Below, piece by piece: positions 8,564 to 15,526 of a stretch of 42,691 nucleotides of DNA. Within the stretch, counting starts at the first letter, position 1. Each line of letters starts with the position of its first letter. The notes under the pieces were generated by a model. The model was not told where the DNA came from and did not search any database. It was given only the letters and a program-made list of their open reading frames with translations. Source of the DNA: Candidatus Saccharimonadota bacterium (GTDB taxonomy: Bacteria > Patescibacteriota > Saccharimonadia > Saccharimonadales > Saccharimonadaceae); the NCBI GenBank assembly GCA_027493025.1, contig JAPUDQ010000035.1, positions 1-42,691 of the forward strand, in the 5' to 3' direction. A program made the position numbers and the translations under genes.

Positions 8564-9940
8564 TTATCTAAGCTTGTCGGCAGTAGTCCGTTTCTGCTCC
8601 GTCGTATCCCGATCGCGCACGGTCACCGTGCCATCTTCAAGTGTCTGGAAATCGATCACAATACATTCGGGCGTGCCAATCTCGTCTTGGCGGCGGTAGC
8701 GTTTGCCGATATTACCATTGTCATCCCATTCACAGACGTATTTCTGAGATAATTGCCCATATATCTCGCGTGCTTTTGTTACCAGCTCAGGTTTATTTTT
8801 GAGTAGCGGGAAGACTGCATAACGGACCGGCGCAAGATCTTTATGGAGCTTCAGGACTGTCCGAGTGTCGCCATTTTCCATGGATTCGACCGTATAGGCA
8901 TCACAGAGAACCGTCATAAAGATACGCCCCATACCCATCGAGGTTTCCAAAATCCACGGAATGTACGTCTCGCCACTTTTCGGATCACGATAGTTGAGGT
9001 CAGTACCTGAGAACTTCATATGCTGCGACAGATCATAATCCGTCCGATCGTGAATTCCCTCCACCTCATCATAGCCAAGACTTGGAAAGTTGTACTCGAT
9101 GTCCCATGCATCTGATGCATAAAACACCAGGTTGTCATGTTGTTTCCATCGCAAATTCTCCTCTCGGATACCGAGCGAAAGATACCACTGCCACCGATCT
9201 TGTTTGATCGCTTCGTAAGCATCCTTATTCTGGTGCGGCGGCACGAAAAACTGCGTATCAGCCTGTTCCAGCTCCCGCGTACGAAACAAAAAATTCCGCG
9301 GACTAATCTCATTGCGAAAGGCTTTACCGATCTGTGCAATCCCAAATGGAATTTTCATCCGGGTGGTATCAACAATATTCTTAAAGTTCAGATATATGCC
9401 CTGACATGCCTCACCGGGCAGATAGACCGGTCGGTCATCTTTACCGGTAAAGTCACCAAGGTTGGACTTGACGAGCAGATTAAAGGCTTTGACATTTGAA
9501 AAGTTCTTTTTACCGCAACTTGGACATTTGATTTTGTCGCGGTTCCCATCAAACAAAGCGTTGAGGTCAGTTTCGCTCATTTTTTCATCAGCAGTCACAC
9601 CGACCGCCCCAAGCTCCTTATCGACCCGAATCCGTGTATGGCACTCCTTGCACTCGGCTAGAGGGTCCGAAAAACCGCTCGTATGACCTGATGCCTCCCA
9701 GACTTTTGGATGCTTAAACATTGCCGAGTCAAGGCCCACGTAATTTTCTTTACGGTGGACGTTCGTCTGCCACCATGATTTCTTGATATTATTCAACAGC
9801 TCCACACCATAGGGGCCAAAATCATACAGTCCCGCTTCGCCACCATATATTTCTGAGCCAGGATAAACAAATCCTCTCCGTTTGGCGAGCGAAACGATAT
9901 CATCTAATTTAATTTCTTGCGAATCCTGATTTGCCGCCAT
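8564..9940 (-). CDS. glyS: Glycyl-tRNA synthetase, dimeric class II type
   Basis: 458 aa. Charges tRNA-Gly with glycine. It is the single-chain alpha2 type found in Gram-positives and eukaryotes, not the alpha/beta heterotetramer. The N-terminal class II motif 1 region (RRGFVYPGSEIYGGEAGLYD) is typical; two CxxC pairs (Cys97/Cys100 and Cys139/Cys142) form a zinc-binding insertion; motif 2 is FRNEISPRNFLFRTREL and motif 3 is ETSMGMGR. A C-terminal anticodon-binding domain follows from about residue 365. The ATG is 7 nt after a GGGAG ribosome binding site. Immediately upstream sits a 15-nt palindrome (9959-9973) between the TATACT -10 and the start, which may be regulatory. Confidence 0.96.
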   Translation of the reverse strand: MAANQDSQEIKLDDIVSLAKRRGFVYPGSEIYGGEAGLYDFGPYGVELLNNIKKSWWQTNVHRKENYVGLDSAMFKHPKVWEASGHTSGFSDPLAECKECHTRIRVDKELGAVGVTADEKMSETDLNALFDGNRDKIKCPSCGKKNFSNVKAFNLLVKSNLGDFTGKDDRPVYLPGEACQGIYLNFKNIVDTTRMKIPFGIAQIGKAFRNEISPRNFLFRTRELEQADTQFFVPPHQNKDAYEAIKQDRWQWYLSLGIREENLRWKQHDNLVFYASDAWDIEYNFPSLGYDEVEGIHDRTDYDLSQHMKFSGTDLNYRDPKSGETYIPWILETSMGMGRIFMTVLCDAYTVESMENGDTRTVLKLHKDLAPVRYAVFPLLKNKPELVTKAREIYGQLSQKYVCEWDDNGNIGKRYRRQDEIGTPECIVIDFQTLEDGTVTVRDRDTTEQKRTTADKLR

Positions 9941-9958
9941 CCTACATCTCCCTTCTTT

Positions 9959-9973
9959 CGCATTGGCAATGCG
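9959..9973. promoter_or_regulatory. Palindrome in the glyS leader
   Basis: CGCATTGGCAATGCG is a perfect 7-bp inverted repeat around one base. It lies 6 nt upstream of the GGGAG ribosome binding site and about 20 nt downstream of the -10 at 9995-10000, so it would be within a short leader RNA and could act as an operator or a small hairpin. Function is inferred only from position. Confidence 0.35.
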
Positions 9974-9994
9974 ATATGCTTCTTAATGAATAGA

Positions 9995-10000
9995 AGTATA
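9995..10000 (-). promoter_or_regulatory. glyS: -10 box TATACT upstream of glyS
   Basis: TATACT on the minus strand lies 54 nt before the glyS ATG, predicting a leader RNA of about 48 nt. No strong -35 was found. Confidence 0.45.
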
Positions 10001-10104
10001 GCATACCTCAAGAATGTGCCTATGCGAGGCGCTGTCAGAACCTAGTTATAGGTAGGCCTTATGTTATAGCAGAGGATTCATTAAACTAAAACGGAACAGC
10101 CAGT

Positions 10105-10134
10105 ACAATTAGGTTTGTAACAACAACTAATTGT
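10105..10134. repeat. Inverted repeat (8-bp arms) between recO and glyS
   Basis: ACAATTAG (10105-10112) is the exact reverse complement of CTAATTGT (10127-10134), separated by 14 nt. It lies in the structured spacer between recO and glyS, and would form a hairpin in a read-through transcript. Confidence 0.4.
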
Positions 10135-10151
10135 TCACCCTCTCTCCTACC

Positions 10152-10178
10152 GAAAGAGGGTCGAGCGAGCCCTCTTTC
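10152..10178 (-). terminator. Hairpin just after recO, possible terminator or attenuator
   Basis: GAAAGAGGG (10152-10160) pairs perfectly with CCCTCTTTC (10170-10178), loop of 9 nt. It begins 6 nt past the recO stop. A second CCCTCT at 10138-10143 can pair with the same GAAAGAGGG arm, so two structures compete. There is no run of T after the stem on the minus strand, so this is not a standard intrinsic terminator. Confidence 0.4.
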
Positions 10179-10183
10179 ATTTG

Positions 10184-10858
10184 TCATTCGTGCGCGATAC
10201 GACCGATCTGCTGACATACCTTCAAAAAATCATCCACTCCTGTAATATGAGCAATGACCTGCGGGTTTTGCGCACTCGCTACCCGAAGAAACTTTATATG
10301 GTCACTCGTAAACTCGCCACGCTCGTCATATACAAATGCCATATCTTCAACATCAAACCGGTAGGTTGCATCCTCAACAAGCTTCATTCCATTGTGATCA
10401 GTAGCAAGGTTGATACCTACACCGAGGAGAATCGCCATTTGCATGCGATACCATAGCTCAGTCACCCCCAAGGGTATACGACCATTATCAAGGCTCTCAA
10501 GCAGAGTATGAGTCAGCACGTAAAAGGCTGGTTCGGTTAGTAACTCGGCTGCACGCGCGACATCTTTTAGAACAAAATAAGCAAATTGCAATCGATCATA
10601 ATCAGCTAAGATACTATTGTAAAATTTTTCCAATCTAGCAGATGTTACAATTGCTAGCTCGCCCTTTCCCTGATGAAGTGTCAAGGTACAAACAGCCAGC
10701 AACTCAATCCCTCCAGCTAGTTTACTCTTTTCGCGGCGAACAGCTTTGGCAATCACTCCTATTTTGCCATACTCCGGAGTGATAATTTGCATGATTCGAT
10801 CAGCCTCACCATAATTCACCCGGCTAAGGATAATTGCCTTTGTAACGAGACTACTCAT
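10184..10858 (-). CDS. recO: DNA repair protein RecO
   Basis: 224 aa. RecO binds single-stranded DNA and SSB and, with RecR/RecF, loads RecA. The N-terminal OB-fold signature is clear: AIILSRVNYGEADRIMQIIT, followed by GKIGVIAKAVRR and the GGIELLAVCTLTLHQGKGEL region; the rest is the helical domain. The zinc-finger cysteines present in some RecO proteins are absent. The ATG at 10858 is preferred over the in-frame GTG one codon earlier; either start overlaps the end of the response regulator gene, so RecO is translated from the same transcript as the upstream kinase-regulator pair. Confidence 0.92.
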   Translation of the reverse strand: MSSLVTKAIILSRVNYGEADRIMQIITPEYGKIGVIAKAVRREKSKLAGGIELLAVCTLTLHQGKGELAIVTSARLEKFYNSILADYDRLQFAYFVLKDVARAAELLTEPAFYVLTHTLLESLDNGRIPLGVTELWYRMQMAILLGVGINLATDHNGMKLVEDATYRFDVEDMAFVYDERGEFTSDHIKFLRVASAQNPQVIAHITGVDDFLKVCQQIGRIAHE

Positions 10859-11219
10859 CACGCAGATTACCTTCTACCGTTTCACGCAATAATTTTGGCG
10901 TGAGAGTGCTTTTATCCAGCACCGCCACAACCCCATAGGCCATTACATCTGCCAATCTAACATTCGCGGCAAGCGATGAACACAAAACGATCGGTATGGT
11001 TGCGGTATCATCATACGCCTGCAATTCATGGAGTAAATCAATCACAACTCCATATTCCAGCATGATATCAGCAATGATCAGATCATACTCATTGCTATCA
11101 ATCAAGTCTATCGCCTCCTGTCCGCTCATAGCAATGTCCGTATCATACTCATCTAACACATCGACATAACTATCGGCCAGCCAACGGTCGTCTTCAATAA
11201 GTAATATTCTCGGACTCAT
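10851..11219 (-). CDS. Single-domain response regulator (receiver only)
   Basis: 122 aa, only a CheY-like receiver domain with no output domain. The acidic pocket Glu9/Asp10/Asp11, phosphoacceptor Asp51 (LIIADIML) and Lys103 (LDKS) are in place; the conserved Ser/Thr is in LCSS (about residue 81). It overlaps the histidine kinase by 4 nt (ATGA) and recO by 8 nt, so it is almost certainly the kinase's partner. With no DNA-binding domain it probably works by protein contact, as Spo0F or DivK do. Confidence 0.92.
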   Translation of the reverse strand: MSPRILLIEDDRWLADSYVDVLDEYDTDIAMSGQEAIDLIDSNEYDLIIADIMLEYGVVIDLLHELQAYDDTATIPIVLCSSLAANVRLADVMAYGVVAVLDKSTLTPKLLRETVEGNLRDE

Positions 11220-11917
11220 ATCGCCAGTAATGAAAGTTGTTTTGAAGCGGGAAGCTCAAGCGCTAGTGTTACACCAGCGGTATGATGCCGTCTTAGCGTT
11301 AGCGTCGCATCCATATGTCGCGCAAATTGCTCAGCAATAAGCAAACCAAGCCCGCTACTTCGCGGACGCGACGCGATTGGTTGCGGTGTTCGACCAACCG
11401 ATCGTCGAATGGTTGTCAGACTTGAGGTCACGGGACCAAAATCACGGATACTACTCAAGACCCGATCCCCTCGCCGAGAGATGCGTAACTCGATAGGATA
11501 TTGCGGATTATTATGCGTCAAAGCATTATCGCATAGGCCCAATAAAACTGATCTCAGAAGAGAACGATTACCAACAACAACGACATGACGTTTTGAAGCT
11601 ACTGGTTGGATTTTTTGCCCTAAGGCGAGCGTTAAAGGTGTGAGTTCATGCACCACATCTTCATGCAGCTCAGAAAGATTTATCGGCTCACACTCGAATA
11701 ATGCATCTTCTAACCGAGCAACCCGAGTCAAACTCTCAACCAGCTGTAAACTACGTTCTGCCGTCATGCGTATGCGAGCGGCCTGTATACTTTCTTCACT
11801 CTTTTCCAGCTGAAGGGCCAGCTGTCGAATCAATACTAACGGTGATTTCAGCTCATGTGCCGCCGCAAGGACGGTTGGTATATCATTCCATAAAGCAGCG
11901 TTTCCCTCACTTTGCAT
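11216..11917 (-). CDS. Soluble histidine kinase without a sensor domain
   Basis: 233 aa from the ATG at 11917. The phospho-acceptor motif AHELKSPL (His21) starts almost at the N-terminus; the ATPase domain has CDNALTHN (N box), RDFGP (G1) and SSGLGLLIAEQF (G2). There are no membrane segments or PAS/GAF domain, so the input must come from a partner. A longer in-frame start at 11944 would lie inside a 14-bp hairpin, whereas the chosen ATG is 6 nt after a TACACT -10 box, giving a leaderless start. It ends in TGA overlapping the regulator's ATG. Confidence 0.88.
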   Translation of the reverse strand: MQSEGNAALWNDIPTVLAAAHELKSPLVLIRQLALQLEKSEESIQAARIRMTAERSLQLVESLTRVARLEDALFECEPINLSELHEDVVHELTPLTLALGQKIQPVASKRHVVVVGNRSLLRSVLLGLCDNALTHNNPQYPIELRISRRGDRVLSSIRDFGPVTSSLTTIRRSVGRTPQPIASRPRSSGLGLLIAEQFARHMDATLTLRRHHTAGVTLALELPASKQLSLLAI

Positions 11918-11923
11918 ACTCTT

Positions 11924-11929
11924 AGTGTA
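11924..11929 (-). promoter_or_regulatory. -10 box TACACT, leaderless-type promoter of the kinase operon
   Basis: TACACT on the minus strand ends 6 nt before the ATG at 11917. The adjacent hairpin (11929-11963) covers the stretch where a -35 region would lie, so the hairpin could also affect this promoter. Confidence 0.45.
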
Positions 11930-11963
11930 GCAAACACCATCCACGAAATGGATGGTGTTTGCT
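11929..11963 (-). terminator. Perfect 14-bp hairpin between two operons
   Basis: AGCAAACACCATCC (11929-11942) and GGATGGTGTTTGCT (11950-11963) are exact reverse complements with a 7-nt loop. It starts 20 nt after the stop of the anchored protein gene (11984) and is the strongest inverted repeat noticed in the window. There is no downstream T run, but the second arm in the transcribed strand is AT-rich at its end. Terminator function is the likeliest reading; it also abuts the kinase promoter. Confidence 0.6.
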
Positions 11964-11983
11964 CAAGAACACAACATTTTATG

Positions 11984-12631
11984 TTAAGGGTTAAATTTGA
12001 GAGACTTTAAAATCGTATTATCAAAATCATTTTTAAACGAAATCGAATCACTCGCAATCGTCAATGTCTTGTCGCGTACTTTAAATAGCACTACAGATCC
12101 TTCTCGATCTTTGCTGAACTTACCATCAAGTCGAATTCCCGAAAAACCTTCGATGGTTGCTGGATTGCTCCGGAGGTCTCCTTTTTTAACTAATCCGTCG
12201 TATGTTTTCACAACTACCTCATATGGACGATCTTCTACGAGAACTCGTGTTGCATATGGCTGGGTCGTCGATAGAGGCGGTACCACATCTGGCTGCAGGT
12301 AGGCCTCTAGGGCATTGACATTCCGCGCAATATGTACGCTCCATGTTTTCGGGTACTGAAAAGATACACTGCCGAGGTCTGCGGGCCCTTGGAATGTACG
12401 GGTTGGTAATTTCTCGCGCTCAAGCGCCTTTTGCTCATCTTCTTTTTGCTGTGCTGTTTTTGCTTTGTTAACCTCGGCTGCGACTATTTTACCTGTATCA
12501 TCTTTGTAATATGTATATTGACTGTAGAGCCAAATAGATAAGCCAGTCAATCCGATGACAAGCAGCGCCGTAATAATGTTAGAAATAAGGAGTGGGTTCA
12601 CTTGACCAGACTCATGAGGCGTTGTATCCAT
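11984..12631 (-). CDS. Membrane-anchored protein of unknown function
   Basis: 215 aa. One N-terminal hydrophobic helix (about residues 15-37) anchors the protein; residues 45-75 are charged and probably coiled (AEVNKAKTAQQKEDEQKALE), and residues 80-215 form a beta-rich extracytoplasmic domain beginning with VSFQYPKTWSVHI. That Y/FP-x-x-W opening resembles PsbP-like or similar small ligand-binding folds, but I cannot assign it. The ATG follows a TATAAT by 7 nt, without a ribosome binding site. It lies 24 nt downstream of the methyltransferase gene, but its own promoter suggests independent expression; the 14-bp hairpin ends its transcript. Confidence 0.75.
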   Translation of the reverse strand: MDTTPHESGQVNPLLISNIITALLVIGLTGLSIWLYSQYTYYKDDTGKIVAAEVNKAKTAQQKEDEQKALEREKLPTRTFQGPADLGSVSFQYPKTWSVHIARNVNALEAYLQPDVVPPLSTTQPYATRVLVEDRPYEVVVKTYDGLVKKGDLRSNPATIEGFSGIRLDGKFSKDREGSVVLFKVRDKTLTIASDSISFKNDFDNTILKSLKFNP

Positions 12632-12638
12632 AAGCAGT

Positions 12639-12644
12639 ATTATA
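12639..12644 (-). promoter_or_regulatory. -10 box TATAAT, leaderless-type promoter
   Basis: A consensus TATAAT on the minus strand ends 7 nt before the ATG at 12631; no Shine-Dalgarno sequence lies between. The box sits within the 24-nt gap to the methyltransferase gene. Confidence 0.55.
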
Positions 12645-12655
12645 AAGATATTTGG

Positions 12656-13159
12656 TTATTTGTAAAGATAGAGATGCATTGGACCAACTGATCGAAGCGC
12701 TTTTTTATCTGCTAACGTAAATCCGTAACTAATAAAATAAAGTGGCTCATTTCGAGCCTTGCGCCACTCTAGGCATTTATGATCAATCGCTTCAATACTG
12801 CGACTTGTCGTAAACGCATAGACAACTGTTGCCTCTGGAGATAACGTGCTAACCCGCAAATAATCTTTAACGAACACGCGTATCCGATTATCATTCCAGC
12901 TTAGTAATCGACTCACTCCTACTAAAATCGGATTTAGCTCATAGCCTATAGCACGCGCACCCTTGCGCCGCGCCTCACGCAGCACAATGCCATCTCCTGA
13001 CCCCAAGTCTACCAATGTATCTTTTGACGATAATGGATAGAGATCGCGAAATGCTTTCTTGAGTTGTTTCTTATGCGATGGTACATAGGGAGCGCCACGC
13101 AAAACAATCAGTCCAAAACAGACAATAAAAACCCCGCCTATCCACAAAACAACATTCAT
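12656..13159 (-). CDS. Membrane-anchored SAM-dependent methyltransferase-like protein
   Basis: 167 aa. A single N-terminal hydrophobic segment (about residues 4-22) precedes a short class I Rossmann methyltransferase core: motif I LVDLGSGDGIVL, followed by GARAIGYELNPIL (acidic residue binding the ribose) and a YAFTTS segment where motif IV usually is. The C-terminal substrate region is very short, so the target is unclear; the anchor suggests action at the membrane. The start overlaps the xseB stop by 4 nt, placing it in the xseA-xseB transcript. The substrate could equally be a lipid or protein. Confidence 0.8.
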   Translation of the reverse strand: MNVVLWIGGVFIVCFGLIVLRGAPYVPSHKKQLKKAFRDLYPLSSKDTLVDLGSGDGIVLREARRKGARAIGYELNPILVGVSRLLSWNDNRIRVFVKDYLRVSTLSPEATVVYAFTTSRSIEAIDHKCLEWRKARNEPLYFISYGFTLADKKALRSVGPMHLYLYK

Positions 13160-13362
13160 GTCTCAGTATCAAATTTGGTCTTAAGGACTGTTATGGTGTT
13201 TTCAAGATGCATTAATTTTTTCTTGATATCCTCCGCAAGAACTGCCGCCTCCTCGTATTTCTGAACCGCTTGTTCGATATCAAAATCGTCCTGCTCAAAC
13301 CACGCAGTTAACTCATTGAGCTTATCAAGCTGGGTATTTAGACTTTGGGATTTTGTCGACAT
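13156..13362 (-). CDS. xseB: Exodeoxyribonuclease VII small subunit
   Basis: 68 aa. XseB subunits bind the C-terminal helices of XseA to form the single-strand-specific exonuclease VII. The sequence has the family pattern: LNTQLDKLNELTAWFEQDDF, then FDIEQAVQKYEEAAVLAEDI and a final helix. A GGAG ribosome binding site lies 8 nt before the ATG, inside the 3' end of xseA, and the genes overlap by 25 nt. The next gene overlaps its stop by 4 nt. Confidence 0.93.
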   Translation of the reverse strand: MSTKSQSLNTQLDKLNELTAWFEQDDFDIEQAVQKYEEAAVLAEDIKKKLMHLENTITVLKTKFDTET

Positions 13363-14459
13363 GTTATTACTCCTGCTGTTATGATACTTGATTTTGTCTC
13401 CACGAGGATAGTATCGCCCGTATTTGCGCTGTCAACGACACTTCCCTGTGAATTTTTCAGGATACTATACCCGCGTCGAAGTACCGCTCGAGGATCCATC
13501 TGATATAACAAGGATAGCTTTAACGCATACTGTGTCTGAATTGAATGTAGTCTATTCCTTAAATACTGATAATGCAGTTCTTGCGCATGATCAAGGGCAT
13601 ACCGCACCGTTTTAAGACGCTGACCATACTGTTGACGTAGCTGTCGCATAACATGGCTAACCCTTGACTGAACCTCCTGTCGATCTGGTACGAGCAGTTG
13701 CGCCGCATTGCTAGGAGTCGCCGCTCGCACGTCAGCCGCAAGATCAGCTAAGCTTGTATCGATTTCATGTCCGATACCCGCGACAATAGGTACGCGGCTT
13801 CCCGCAATTGCCCGCACTAAGGGCTCATCATTGAAAGCACTTAGATCATCCAAACTACCCCCTCCGCGTAAAATTGCGATAACCTCCGGCGGATCGCTCA
13901 TCTGATTAAAATATTCTATCGCTTTAATAATTTGTGGCGGCGCAGATACCCCTTGTACAACCGTGTGCGCTACCATAACCTCCATTCCGCCCCAACGCGC
14001 TTGAAGTATTTTGATAAAATCCGCATACCCCGCAGCTTGCAGCGAACTAATCACTCCAATACGACGCGGCATACTCGGCAAAGTTCGCTTACGCTCCTCA
14101 GAAAAAAGCCCTTCTTTTTCAAGTTTTTGTTGTAAGAGCGAGAAAGCTCGTTTCAGGCTCCCCTCGCCAACGAGGTGAATTTCGCGAACGGTTAAGCTAA
14201 ATTTTCCCCACTGCGTAATTTTTGGTTGAGCGACAACACGTACCCGCATCCCATCTTCGATTGGCTGTCTGAGTGCAAATACCATCATAAAGCACCCCAG
14301 CGTTGCCGTATCATCTTTGATATCAAAAAAAACAAATTTTCCTTGATTAACCTTAAAGCTGGTAATCTCTCCTTCTACAACAATCGTTGGATACGCATAC
14401 TCAAGTGTTTGGTTGAGCAGCGCAATCGCATCACTGACCCGCAGAACGGTGTTTTCCAT
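13338..14459 (-). CDS. xseA: Exodeoxyribonuclease VII large subunit
   Basis: 373 aa from the ATG at 14459. It is the catalytic subunit of exonuclease VII, degrading single-stranded DNA to oligonucleotides. An N-terminal OB-fold (LRVSDAIALLNQTLE to about residue 85) binds DNA; the catalytic core carries RRIGVISS, ILRGGGSLDDLSAFNDEPL and GIGHEIDTSLADLAADVRAATPSNAA, all typical of the family. The following coiled-coil region is short; E. coli XseA is about 456 aa, so the XseB-binding helical arm is reduced. A longer in-frame start at 14510 would overlap the upstream gene by 80 nt; the chosen one overlaps by 29. No clear ribosome binding site precedes it. Confidence 0.93.
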   Translation of the reverse strand: MENTVLRVSDAIALLNQTLEYAYPTIVVEGEITSFKVNQGKFVFFDIKDDTATLGCFMMVFALRQPIEDGMRVRVVAQPKITQWGKFSLTVREIHLVGEGSLKRAFSLLQQKLEKEGLFSEERKRTLPSMPRRIGVISSLQAAGYADFIKILQARWGGMEVMVAHTVVQGVSAPPQIIKAIEYFNQMSDPPEVIAILRGGGSLDDLSAFNDEPLVRAIAGSRVPIVAGIGHEIDTSLADLAADVRAATPSNAAQLLVPDRQEVQSRVSHVMRQLRQQYGQRLKTVRYALDHAQELHYQYLRNRLHSIQTQYALKLSLLYQMDPRAVLRRGYSILKNSQGSVVDSANTGDTILVETKSSIITAGVITCRQNPKV

Positions 14460-15477
14460 ACCGATTGAGCGCTTTCTGATAAAAATAATATCCCGTAACA
14501 ACCGTGCCAAGAATCAGTAACACTCGAGTCATCAGAACGCCTGCAATAGCCGCTCCTTGAGAAAATCCTGTCGAAGCCAAAAACATTACCATCAACGCCT
14601 CAAAGCCACCGACCCCACCTGGCGTGAAGAAAAACGTCCCAGCCAAGACAGCCAGTCCGTATGCGACCAGCAGTGGCGCAGGATTGATCGGCGTACCAAG
14701 CGCTAGAAACGTCACCCAAAACATCGCCACATCAGCCACATTAAATACCAGCCCCCATAAAAACGGCTTTTTCAAGACACTTGGATTTCGGGCGAGCTCC
14801 CGGTAGTCGTGATGCATATCCATGAAAAACATCTCGATGTTTTCTTGATGGAGCAAGGGCCGTTTACGACGCAATATCCTGTGGCCGAATTGGTTGGCGC
14901 GGCGCGTGATAAACCGCGCAGCAACCGCAAGCCGCGTCTCACTTTTAATGATATAGATAAGCACGAGCGATCCAAAGATAATAGCTGACGCCAATCCGCT
15001 CGATACCAAAATCGTCAGACGATTAATACCCCCATCCAGCGTAATGAAAAAAACCGCGGCAACCATCAATACCAGGTAGGCCGCAAACGTCATCGTTAGA
15101 CGCACGACCTGCGCAAGCGTGGCACGACCTGCGCCAACACCCATGTGGTTTAACCGCCATGTCATATAGGACACGCCCGACACCCCGCCGCTCGGTAGAA
15201 TATGGTTCACGAAATTGAGCTCGAGAGCCATTTTTGCGGTTTCTATAGGCTGTACCCGCATACCGTATTTTTCTTTGAGATATGAAAAAATCATCGCTCC
15301 GGCCGCATAGTAGCTCACGGCTTGGATCGGCACGAGCAGTACCAAAACCCATATATTGACCGTAAAGAGCAGGCCCCAGGCACGCACTAACTCGTTTCGG
15401 GATAGATAAATCGCGAGCAACACAAGCACAAATGTCCCGATACTGATCCAGGTTTTTACTGAGACATTGCGCCGCAT
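14431..15477 (-). CDS. Flippase-like integral membrane protein (LPG synthase TM / UPF0104 family)
   Basis: 348 aa with about eight hydrophobic helices. The two family loops are plain: NHILPSGGVSGVSYMTWRL near residues 90-108 and FFTPGGVGGFEALMVMFLA near 285-305. This fold is shared by the membrane half of MprF and by AglD-type proteins and is thought to move lipid-linked substrates across the membrane. The soluble aminoacyl-transfer domain of MprF is absent, so it is a translocation-type member. The ATG at 15477 lies 8 nt after TATAAT, with AAGGGG as a possible ribosome binding site. It is divergent from the methyltransferase at 15527 and is first in the transcript with xseA. Confidence 0.9.
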   Translation of the reverse strand: MRRNVSVKTWISIGTFVLVLLAIYLSRNELVRAWGLLFTVNIWVLVLLVPIQAVSYYAAGAMIFSYLKEKYGMRVQPIETAKMALELNFVNHILPSGGVSGVSYMTWRLNHMGVGAGRATLAQVVRLTMTFAAYLVLMVAAVFFITLDGGINRLTILVSSGLASAIIFGSLVLIYIIKSETRLAVAARFITRRANQFGHRILRRKRPLLHQENIEMFFMDMHHDYRELARNPSVLKKPFLWGLVFNVADVAMFWVTFLALGTPINPAPLLVAYGLAVLAGTFFFTPGGVGGFEALMVMFLASTGFSQGAAIAGVLMTRVLLILGTVVTGYYFYQKALNRYGKHRSAGQ

Positions 15478-15485
15478 ACCCCTTC

Positions 15486-15491
15486 ATTATA
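15486..15491 (-). promoter_or_regulatory. -10 box TATAAT of the flippase-like/xseA transcript
   Basis: TATAAT on the minus strand ends 8 nt before the ATG at 15477. With the plus-strand -10 at 15515-15520 it forms a tight divergent promoter pair in a 49-nt gap, so expression of the two sides is probably linked or mutually exclusive. Confidence 0.5.
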
Positions 15492-15514
15492 CACACTTCG
15501 GCCTAAAAGGATTG

Positions 15515-15520
15515 TATACT
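15515..15520 (+). promoter_or_regulatory. -10 box TATACT, leaderless-type promoter
   Basis: TATACT is followed by 6 nt and then the ATG at 15527. There is no room for a ribosome binding site. Confidence 0.5.
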
Positions 15521-15526
15521 GGTTTC

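Noticed and set aside
9941-10183. T-box riboswitch upstream of glyS
   Set aside because: The conserved T-box sequence AGGGUGGNACCGCG and a specifier-loop arrangement were not seen; only short hairpins are present.
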